From the NCBI RefSeq assembly GCF_003116095.1, contig NZ_LGRA01000021.1, forward strand, positions 1,305,086 to 1,369,085: a stretch of DNA of 64,000 nt, in the 5' to 3' direction. Origin of the DNA: Azospirillum sp. TSO35-2. GTDB lineage: Bacteria; Pseudomonadota; Alphaproteobacteria; Azospirillales; Azospirillaceae. Positions within the stretch are counted from its first letter, which is position 1; every line of letters starts with the position of its first letter. This document shows, piece by piece, positions 52,526 through 59,112 of this stretch. The notes beneath the pieces are model-generated. The model had not been told where the DNA came from. It did no database searches and saw only the letters and a program-made list of their open reading frames with translations. Made by a program: the position numbers and the translations under genes.

Positions 52526-53008
52526 TCAGCGCGGCGCCGACAGGAGCGCCGCCAGCGCGTCGTAGCATTCCGCCACGCCCTTCGTCATGTCGGAGGCGAG
52601 CATGGCGTCGCGCGTCGCCCGGTCCGGGTAGCGCAGGGTCAGCGTCAGCAGGGTGCCATCATCCCGTTCCGCCAGCGCCGTGGTCACCTGGACGTCGGCG
52701 CCGTCCGGCATGGACTCGCAGCGTTCGCTGTGGACGACGCGGGATGGCCGCTCGACCTCGTGATAGACACCGGCCATGCCGAAGTCGGGCATGCCCGGCA
52801 CGCGCCAGACGTAGCGGAACCGGCCGCCCGGCATCGGGTCGACCTCGCAGACCGCCAGGGACAAGCCGCGCGGCGTCAGCCAGCGGCGCAGTTGGTCCGG
52901 CGACAGCAGGGCGTCGAACACGGCGGTGCGCGGTGCCGGTAGAACACGGGTCATCACGATTTCGCGCTCGTTTGCGGCGTCGGCGGTCAGGGCATCGGTT
53001 TTGGTCAT
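52526..53008 (-). CDS. SRPBCC (AHSA1-type) domain protein
   Basis: A 160-residue single-domain protein: EIVMTRVLPAPRTAVFDALL, SPDQLRRWLTPRGLSLAVCE, VDPMPGGRFRYVWRVPGMPD, VTTALAERDDGTLLTLTLRY. This is the AHSA1/START-like helix-grip fold. It is adjacent to a second SRPBCC gene 53 bases upstream on the same strand. The usual ArsR-type regulator partner is absent. Ligand unknown. Confidence 0.85.
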   Translation of the reverse strand: MTKTDALTADAANEREIVMTRVLPAPRTAVFDALLSPDQLRRWLTPRGLSLAVCEVDPMPGGRFRYVWRVPGMPDFGMAGVYHEVERPSRVVHSERCESMPDGADVQVTTALAERDDGTLLTLTLRYPDRATRDAMLASDMTKGVAECYDALAALLSAPR

Positions 53009-53061
53009 GATCGGGGCGTCCTCGGTCCGGATTGGTGATGGCAACTCGCGGCTCCTCGGAA

Positions 53062-53550
53062 TCAAAGCTGCTTGACCAGCGCGGCCAACTGGTCGGTGCA
53101 GAGGCCCCAACCCTGGTGGAAGCCCATCTGCTCGTGGGTTTCGCGGTCGGCGACGGTCCAGTGACGGGCCAGCGCGGTGTAGCGGGTGCGGCCGTCGCCG
53201 AGATCGTCGAAGGTCAGGATCAGCGTCATGAAGGGCTTGGCCGACGGCTCCCACGCGCTGGTGTAGGCGTCGGTGGAGACCAGGCGGCGGTTCGGCACCA
53301 CCTCCAGATAGACGCCGGGGCAGGGGATCTCCTGGCCGTCCGGTGCGGTCATGACGATCCGGCTGGCACCGCCGGGGCGGACGTCCATCGCGGCCGAGGC
53401 GGTGGTGTAGGGCAGGGGAGCGAACCAGCGCTTCAGCAACTCCGGCTCGGTCCAGGCGCGGTAGAGCTTGTCCGGCGTCGCGTCGATGACGCGGGTCAGG
53501 ACGAGGTCGCGGTCGGCGGTGGTGGCGGCGGTGTCGGTCATGCTGCACAT
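53062..53550 (-). CDS. SRPBCC (AHSA1-type) domain protein
   Basis: A 162-residue protein: DRDLVLTRVIDATPDKLYRA, WTEPELLKRWFAPLPYTTAS, AAMDVRPGGASRIVMTAPDG, ending DRETHEQMGFHQGWGLCTDQ-LAALVKQL, typical of the activator-of-Hsp90 ATPase 1-like domain family. It is a distant relative of the following SRPBCC gene. Starts at 53550 or 53541 (MTDTAATT) are possible; the first has a GGAG 11 bases upstream. Ligand unknown. Confidence 0.85.
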   Translation of the reverse strand: MCSMTDTAATTADRDLVLTRVIDATPDKLYRAWTEPELLKRWFAPLPYTTASAAMDVRPGGASRIVMTAPDGQEIPCPGVYLEVVPNRRLVSTDAYTSAWEPSAKPFMTLILTFDDLGDGRTRYTALARHWTVADRETHEQMGFHQGWGLCTDQLAALVKQL

Positions 53551-53627
53551 GGTGTGTGGGTCTCCCTGAGCGTTGCGCCCATAGGACGACCAGGGAGACA
53601 CCCCGCCGACACCGCCGCGGAAATTTT

Positions 53628-54047
53628 TTACGGCGCCTCGACGACTTCGAAGTCGTGGGTGATCGTCGCGGTCTGGCCCAGCATGATCGAGGCGGAGCAG
53701 TATTTTTCCGCCGACAGGGCGATGGCGCGCTCCACCTTGGCCGGGTCGAGCTTGCGGCCGGTCACGGTGAAGTGGACGTGGATCTTGGTGAAGACCTTCG
53801 GGTCGGTGTCGGCCCGCTCCGCCTCGATGGCGGCGACGCAGTCGGTGATCTGCTGGCGGCCCTTTTCCAGGATCATGACCACATCGAAGCAGGTGCAGCC
53901 GCCCATGCCGATCAGCAGCATCTCCATCGGGCGGATGCCCGCGTTGCGGCCGCCGGACTCGGGCGCGCCGTCCATCACCACGGCATGGCCGCTGCCGGAT
54001 TCGCCGACGAACATCTTGCCGTCCACCCAGGTGACGCGCGCCTTCAT
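53628..54047 (-). CDS. OsmC family protein
   Basis: A 139-residue OsmC/Ohr-fold protein: MKARVTWVDGKMFVGESGSG, PMEMLLIGMGGCTCFDVVMI, LSAEKYCSASIMLGQTATIT. Two conserved reactive cysteines (in GGCTCFD and in KYCSAS) are present as needed for peroxide reduction; this subgroup resembles YhfA-type proteins rather than classical OsmC. It is divergent from the CDF gene. Confidence 0.87.
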   Translation of the reverse strand: MKARVTWVDGKMFVGESGSGHAVVMDGAPESGGRNAGIRPMEMLLIGMGGCTCFDVVMILEKGRQQITDCVAAIEAERADTDPKVFTKIHVHFTVTGRKLDPAKVERAIALSAEKYCSASIMLGQTATITHDFEVVEAP

Positions 54048-54211
54048 GACCTTTTTCCTTCGTTCACGGTTGATATCTGCGATCGCGCGAGGCTAGGCGT
54101 CGGCGGCGGATGGCGCAAGAGGGGCCGAGGTGGCGCTGTCGTCTTGCCACGCCGGTCCGGTCCGGCCAGACTTCCGCCGCACCGCAGCATCCGACCACGG
54201 GACCCCCGACC

Positions 54212-55225
54212 ATGTCGCAAGGCGACCACACGCACGGCGATCAAAAGCACGGTGATCACAGACACGGTGACCACCCACACGGTGACCACCCACACGATGA
54301 TCACGCGCATGGCGGCCACACCCATGGCGGCGCCGGCGGGCATCATCATGGGCCGGTCCGCTACGACCGTTCCTTCGCGCTGGGGGCGCTGCTCAACATC
54401 GGCTTCGTCGCGGTGGAGACGGTCTATGGCCTGATCGCCAACTCCACCGCGCTGCTGGCCGACGCCGGGCACAATCTCAGCGACGTGATGGGGCTGCTGC
54501 TCGCCTGGGGGGCGGCGTGGCTGGGACGGCGGCTGCCGAAGGGGCGCTACACCTACGGCTTCGGCAACGCCTCGGTCCTGGCGTCGCTGCTGAATGCGAT
54601 GATCCTGCTGGTCGCCGTCGGGGCGATCCTGCTGGAGGCGGCGCGGCGGCTGGCAACGCCGGAGCCGGTGGCCGAAACCACGGTGATGGTGGTGGCGCTG
54701 GTCGGGATCGTCATCAACGCCTGGACCGCGTGGCTGTTCGTCGGCGGGCAGAAGCAGGACATCAACCTGCGCGGCGCCTACCTGCACATGGCCGCCGACG
54801 CCGCGGTGTCGGTCGGGGTGGTCGTGGCGGCGCTGGCGATCCGCGTCACCGGCTGGACATGGCTGGACCCGGTGACCAGCATCGCCATCGCCCTGGTCAT
54901 CGTTGCCGGCACCTGGGGCCTGCTGCGCGATTCGGCGCGGCTGGCGATGGACGCGGTGCCCGACGGCATCGACCGCGAGGGGGTGGAGCGCTACCTGAGC
55001 GGCCTGCCCGGCGTCGTCGCCGTCCACGACCTGCACATCTGGCCGATCAGCACGACGGAGACGGCGCTGACCGCCCACCTCGTCCGCCCCGGCCTGGAGC
55101 AGGACGACCAACTGCTGCAGGGCATCGCGACCGTCCTGAAGGACCGGTTCGGCATCGGCCACGCCACCGTCCAGGTGGAGCATGACGGCCGTTGCTGCCG
55201 CCTCGCCCCCGCGGACGTGGTGTGA
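54212..55225 (+). CDS. CDF family cation efflux transporter
   Basis: A 337-residue inner-membrane metal exporter. The first 50 residues are extremely His-rich, with repeated HGDHPHGDHPHDDHAHGG-like units. Six transmembrane helices follow (residues 55-245), including DAGHNLSDVMGLLLAWGAAW (the HxxxD metal site) and HMAADAAVSVGVVVAALAIR (another HxxxD site). The C-terminal cytoplasmic domain ends in HATVQVEHDGRCC. The His-rich region and site residues suggest Zn2+ or Co2+. ATG at 54212 was chosen because the frame upstream is not conserved. It is divergent from osmC. Confidence 0.9.
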   Translation: MSQGDHTHGDQKHGDHRHGDHPHGDHPHDDHAHGGHTHGGAGGHHHGPVRYDRSFALGALLNIGFVAVETVYGLIANSTALLADAGHNLSDVMGLLLAWGAAWLGRRLPKGRYTYGFGNASVLASLLNAMILLVAVGAILLEAARRLATPEPVAETTVMVVALVGIVINAWTAWLFVGGQKQDINLRGAYLHMAADAAVSVGVVVAALAIRVTGWTWLDPVTSIAIALVIVAGTWGLLRDSARLAMDAVPDGIDREGVERYLSGLPGVVAVHDLHIWPISTTETALTAHLVRPGLEQDDQLLQGIATVLKDRFGIGHATVQVEHDGRCCRLAPADVV

Positions 55226-55253
55226 GGCCCGCGCCCTGCCGCGTCCCCGGGGC

Positions 55254-55763
55254 TCAGCCGCGGGACAGGCGGCGGGCGTTCGCCCGCACCTTGCGGTAGG
55301 CCGGGTTCAGGCCCGCGGCGGTCAGGGCGGCGGTCGCCTCGACCAGCCGAAGGCTGGCGTGGATGCCGGCGTCCATCGCGTCGGCCAGCAGGCGCTGCTG
55401 CACGTCGACGATTTCCATCGGGTTGCGGCAGCTGGCGAGGCCGCCGACGGTGACCGCCGCCGCTTCGGTCTGCTTGGTCACCATGGTCACCCAGGCGGCG
55501 CCGAACTCGCTGATGCCGGTGGCGACGGCGTGGAACGCCTCCACCGCCGCTTCGATTTTCTCGGATCCCATGCGGATGAATTCGGGGTTGGCGAAGTCGA
55601 TCGGATTGGACAGCGCCGCCGTCATCATCGCGGTGCGGTAACCGATGGTCTGTGCCGCGGCAACACCCATTTCGCCGCTGCGCAGGCTGGTCTTGGCGAG
55701 CTGATCCGCCACCGCGCTCAGACGTTCCACGGGGTGGCCATTGCCGGCGGTGTCTTGTGCCAT
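55254..55763 (-). CDS. Phasin family protein
   Basis: A 169-residue helical protein: HPVERLSAVADQLAKTSLRS, GSEKIEAAVEAFHAVATGIS, EFGAAWVTMVTKQTEAAAVT. This is the Phasin_2-type pattern of proteins coating polyhydroxyalkanoate granules. A CTGC-N3-GCAG site lies 53 bases upstream, in line with PhaR control. ATG at 55763 starts the conserved part (MAQDTAGNG). metZ lies upstream on the same strand (84-base gap), but the phasin probably has its own promoter. Confidence 0.8.
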   Translation of the reverse strand: MAQDTAGNGHPVERLSAVADQLAKTSLRSGEMGVAAAQTIGYRTAMMTAALSNPIDFANPEFIRMGSEKIEAAVEAFHAVATGISEFGAAWVTMVTKQTEAAAVTVGGLASCRNPMEIVDVQQRLLADAMDAGIHASLRLVEATAALTAAGLNPAYRKVRANARRLSRG

Positions 55764-55815
55764 TCGCTTCGCCTCGCTTGAAATCGTTGCCGGAACCTTG
55801 CTGCTGCCGTTAACG

Positions 55816-55826
55816 CTGCACTGCAG
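55816..55826. promoter_or_regulatory. PhaR-type operator upstream of the phasin gene
   Basis: CTGCACTGCAG at 55816-55826 matches the CTGC-N3-GCAG pattern of PhaR, the PHA-granule-dependent repressor, and lies 53 bases before the phasin ATG. Confidence 0.6.
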
Positions 55827-55847
55827 CATAAGGTTCCGGCACGATCT

Positions 55848-57056
55848 TTACGCCTCGGCGAGCGCGCGGTCGAGATCTTCCATGATGTCCTGCGGGTCTT
55901 CGAGACCAACGGACAGGCGCAGCAGGCCCGGTTCGATGCGGGCGGCCCGCTTTTCCTCGTCGGTCAGCTTCGAATGGGTGGTGGTCGCCGGGTGGGTGAT
56001 CAGGCTCTTCGAGTCACCCAGATTGTTGGAGATCATCACCATGCGCAGGCCATTCAGCGCGTTGAACGCCTCGGCCTTGCCGCCCTTCAGGAAGATCGAC
56101 AGCATGTTGCCGCCGCCGCTCATCTGCTTGCGCACCAGATCATAGCTCGGGTGGCTGGGCAGCATCGGGTACAGCACCTGGGCCACCTTCGGGTGGGTTT
56201 CCAGGAACTGGGCGACCTGCGCCGCCGCCGCCGACTGCGCCTGGACCCGCAGCTCCAGCGTCTCCAGCCCCTTCAGCAGCAGCCAGGCGTTGAACGGCGC
56301 GATGGTCGGGCCGGTGTTGCGCAGGAACGGGTGGATGACCTCCGACCCGTACTTCTTGTCCTTGGTCAGGATGACGCCGCCCAGACAGCGACCCTGGCCG
56401 TCGATGTGCTTGGTCGCCGAATAGATGATGACGTCGGCGCCGAAATCGAACGGGCGTTGCAGCACCGGCGTGGCGAAGGCGTTGTCGACGACGACGATGG
56501 CCCCGGCCTTGTGGGCGAGGTCGCTCACCGCCTGAAGGTCGACGACCTCCAGCCCCGGGTTCGACGGGGTCTCGATGAAGACCGCCTTGGTCGGCTTCGA
56601 CAGCGCCTCTTCCCATTCCGCCAGGTTGGAGCCGTCGACGAACACCGGCTCGATGCCGTAGCGCGGGCACAGCTCCTTGACGATCCAGGTGCAGGAGATG
56701 AAGAGGGCGCGCGGCGCGACGATGCGGTCGCCGGCGCGCAGGCCGCTCATCAGCGCGCCATGCACGGCGGCCATGCCGCTGGCGGTGGCGTAAGCCCACT
56801 CCGCGCCCTCATACTCGGCCAGCCGGTCCTCGAACATGGCGGTGGTCGGGTTGCGGAAGCGCGAATAGACGTGGCGCGTGCCGTCGTTGGCGAAGGCATT
56901 CTCCGCCTCCTCCGCCGAGCCGTAGACGAAGCCGGAGGTCTGGTACAGCGCCTCGCAGGTTTCGTCGAAGGACGACCGGCGGATGCCGCCATGGACCAGC
57001 TTGGAGCGGGGGCGCAGCCCCGCGACGTTCGGATTGCGATGATCGGTGCGCGACAT
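55848..57056 (-). CDS. metZ: O-succinylhomoserine sulfhydrylase MetZ
   Basis: A 402-residue PLP enzyme of the Cys/Met family that makes homocysteine from O-succinylhomoserine and sulfide. KLVHGGIRRSSFDETCEALY at the N-terminus, VYSRFRNPTTAMFEDRLAEY, VVVDNAFATPVLQRPFDFGA and the PLP lysine Lys216 in IIYSATKHIDGQGRCLGGV are the MetZ landmarks. Its leader carries a SAM-II riboswitch with a terminator, so it is turned off by SAM. The window also has metY, which uses the O-acetyl substrate. The phasin gene follows. Confidence 0.95.
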   Translation of the reverse strand: MSRTDHRNPNVAGLRPRSKLVHGGIRRSSFDETCEALYQTSGFVYGSAEEAENAFANDGTRHVYSRFRNPTTAMFEDRLAEYEGAEWAYATASGMAAVHGALMSGLRAGDRIVAPRALFISCTWIVKELCPRYGIEPVFVDGSNLAEWEEALSKPTKAVFIETPSNPGLEVVDLQAVSDLAHKAGAIVVVDNAFATPVLQRPFDFGADVIIYSATKHIDGQGRCLGGVILTKDKKYGSEVIHPFLRNTGPTIAPFNAWLLLKGLETLELRVQAQSAAAAQVAQFLETHPKVAQVLYPMLPSHPSYDLVRKQMSGGGNMLSIFLKGGKAEAFNALNGLRMVMISNNLGDSKSLITHPATTTHSKLTDEEKRAARIEPGLLRLSVGLEDPQDIMEDLDRALAEA

Positions 57057-57104
57057 TCCGCGACTCTCCCCTCGATGCCGCCGGTGGGGCGAGGCCGGCC
57101 GAAA

Positions 57105-57131
57105 ACAAAAAAAGCCCCGACCGATCGGGTC
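57105..57131 (-). terminator. Attenuator terminator in the metZ leader
   Basis: Leftward, CCCGA-TCGG-TCGGG (57129-57116) in a GC-rich block is followed by seven T residues (57113-57107). It sits between the SAM-II aptamer and the metZ start, where it could act as the expression platform. Confidence 0.65.
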
Positions 57132-57150
57132 GAGGCGCGGACGCGGCTCG

Positions 57151-57215
57151 GACCTTTTTAGCGGATTGTTTTACGTGGCCCGCAAGCCGGTCGACCAAAT
57201 CACCACGTAGGGTCG
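57151..57215 (-). ncRNA. SAM-II riboswitch (metA motif)
   Basis: Leftward, the leader reads GTGGTGATTTGGTCGACCGG, then CTTGCGGGCCACGTAAAACA, then ATCCGCTAAAAAGG. The GGTGATTTG...CCG block, the GCCACGT block and the GCTAAA(A)AGG end are the conserved parts of SAM-II, and CGTGG/CCACG form the first stem. It lies about 95 bases upstream of metZ, the usual gene for this alphaproteobacterial riboswitch. Confidence 0.93.
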
Positions 57216-57240
57216 CTTGTACGACTGCCTATGACCGCCG

Positions 57241-58833
57241 TCAAGGGGGTGGACTCGCAACCGGCTCCGCTCCCCCGGCGGGAGAGGTGGCCTTGGTCAG
57301 CATCGCCTTCAGATCGCCCAGGCGCGCGCCGCCCGCCGCCACCGCCAGCGCGCCGAAGACCGCGCCGCCGCCGGCCACCAGCAGCGCCAGCGCGGCGAAG
57401 CGCACCACCGTCGACGGCGCCTCCAGCCAGGCCGCCAGCAGCCGGTCGCCCAGCAGCAGCGCCACGCCCATCCCGATCGCCGCCGCGGCGATGCGCGGCG
57501 CCCGCTGCTTCAGCCGGTCGTCCAGGTCGAACAGCCCGCGCCGGCGCATCGCCGCCACCAGCAGCCCGACGTCCAGCCACGCGGTCAACCCGGTCGACAG
57601 CGCGATGCCGACATGGCCCAGCACCGGCATCAGCGCCAGCGCCAGCACGGCGGTCGCCACCGTCACGATGACGGCGACCCGCACCGGCGTCACGGTGTCG
57701 TGCCGGGCGAAGAAGGCGGCGTTCAGCGACTTCACGATCACATAGGCGGGGATGCCGATGGCGTAGGCGGCCAGCGCCAGCGCCGTGGCGTGCGCCTCCG
57801 CCGGACCGAAGGCGCCGCGCTGGAACAGCACGCCGACGATGGGCTCCCCCGCCACGCCCAGCGCGACCGCGGCGGGAAGACCGAGCAGCAAACTGAACTC
57901 CAGCGCGCGGCTCAGGTAATGGCGGACCATCCGCTCGTCGCCGGCGGCGGCGAAGCGGGCCAGCACCGGCAGCAGCGCGGTGCCGATGGCGATGCCGATG
58001 ACGCCCAGCGGCATCTGGTTCAGCCGGTCGGCGTAATAGAGAAAGGACACCGACCCCGACGGCAGCAGCGACGCCAGCACGATGTTGAGGAACAGGTTGA
58101 TCTGCATGACGCCGGCCCCCAGCGCCCCCGGCCCGACCAGCCGGAACAGCCGCCGCATCCCCTCGGTCAGCCGCGGCCGCCGCAGCCGCAGCACCACGCC
58201 GGCGTTGCGGCAGGCCCAGGCCATCCAGCCGACCTGCACCACCCCCGACAGCGTCACCGCCGCCGCCATCGCCCGCCCCGGCTCCAGCCCAAGCCGGGGC
58301 GCGACCAGCAGGGCGGCGACCAGCGTCAGGTTGAAGGCGATGGGGGCGGCGGCGAAGGGGCCGAAACGGTCTAGCGCGTTCAGCACGCCGCCCAGCAGCG
58401 CCACCAGCGAGATCAGCGCCAGATAGGGAAAGGTCAGCCGCGCCATGTCGACCGCCAGCGCGAACTTCGCCGGCTCGTCGGAAAAGCCGGGGGCGAGGCC
58501 GTGCATCAGCCAGGGCATCGCGACGATGGCAGCCAGCGTGAAGGGCAGCAGCAACGCCAGCAGCATCGCCAGCGCCTCCTCCGCGAAACGGACGGCGGCG
58601 GCGTGGCCACGGGTTTGCAGCTCCGCGGCGAACAGCGGCACGAAGGCGACGCCGAAGGCACCCTCCGCGAACAGGCGGCGGAACAGGTTGGGCAGCTTCA
58701 GCGCGACGAAGAAGGCATCGGCCACCGGCCCGGCCCCCAGGACGGCGGCGGTCAAAATGTCGCGTGCGAAGCCGGCCAGCCGGCTCAGCAGGGTCAGGCC
58801 GCCGACGGTGGCGATGGCGCGGGCAAAGCTCAT
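57241..58833 (-). CDS. murJ: Lipid II flippase MurJ
   Basis: A 530-residue membrane protein with about 14 helices that flips lipid II for peptidoglycan synthesis. MSFARAIATVGGLTLLSRLA, GFARDILTAAVLGAGPVADA, FFVALKLPNLFRRLFAEGAF, GVAFVPLFAAELQTRGHAAA is the MviN/MurJ signature, with the conserved Arg residues of the central cavity. ATG at 58833 was chosen because it starts this sequence; the open frame continues far upstream antisense to the next gene. It is divergent from the hybrid kinase gene. The C-terminal tail is Pro/Ala-rich. Confidence 0.95.
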   Translation of the reverse strand: MSFARAIATVGGLTLLSRLAGFARDILTAAVLGAGPVADAFFVALKLPNLFRRLFAEGAFGVAFVPLFAAELQTRGHAAAVRFAEEALAMLLALLLPFTLAAIVAMPWLMHGLAPGFSDEPAKFALAVDMARLTFPYLALISLVALLGGVLNALDRFGPFAAAPIAFNLTLVAALLVAPRLGLEPGRAMAAAVTLSGVVQVGWMAWACRNAGVVLRLRRPRLTEGMRRLFRLVGPGALGAGVMQINLFLNIVLASLLPSGSVSFLYYADRLNQMPLGVIGIAIGTALLPVLARFAAAGDERMVRHYLSRALEFSLLLGLPAAVALGVAGEPIVGVLFQRGAFGPAEAHATALALAAYAIGIPAYVIVKSLNAAFFARHDTVTPVRVAVIVTVATAVLALALMPVLGHVGIALSTGLTAWLDVGLLVAAMRRRGLFDLDDRLKQRAPRIAAAAIGMGVALLLGDRLLAAWLEAPSTVVRFAALALLVAGGGAVFGALAVAAGGARLGDLKAMLTKATSPAGGAEPVASPPP

Positions 58834-58962
58834 CCCCGCGGTATAGCGGGCGACGGGACCGGCGGAAAGCCGGCTTTTCAGCCGTGCCGGCCGGGCGGGG
58901 TACCGCTCCGCAAGGGGGCAGGCGCCGTTTGGGCGACGCGGTTCGCGCAAAATGTACGCATG

Positions 58963-58990
58963 GGTGGAGCAACTTTGTTGCGGCTCCACC
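58963..58990 (+). other. Hairpin upstream of the hybrid kinase
   Basis: GGTGGAGC (58963-58970) pairs with GCTCCACC (58983-58990), with an inner AAC/GTT extension. It lies 122 bases before the GTG start, in the murJ-kinase divergent region (58834-59112), where I recognise no other signal. Confidence 0.35.
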
Positions 58991-59112
58991 TTGCCGGTTA
59001 CGGCGTTGCGTCGGCATCCCCGTTGCTGCATTCTTGCGTCCACACGGCCGTCCCCCGGCTCGCGCTGGCGCCGGATCGGGGTAGCGGACCATCCACTGGG
59101 TTCGGGGACGAT

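Noticed and set aside
54227-54345. Short direct repeats as a possible CRISPR or satellite
   Set aside because: The repeats are in frame and encode the His-rich start of the CDF transporter; there are no spacers.
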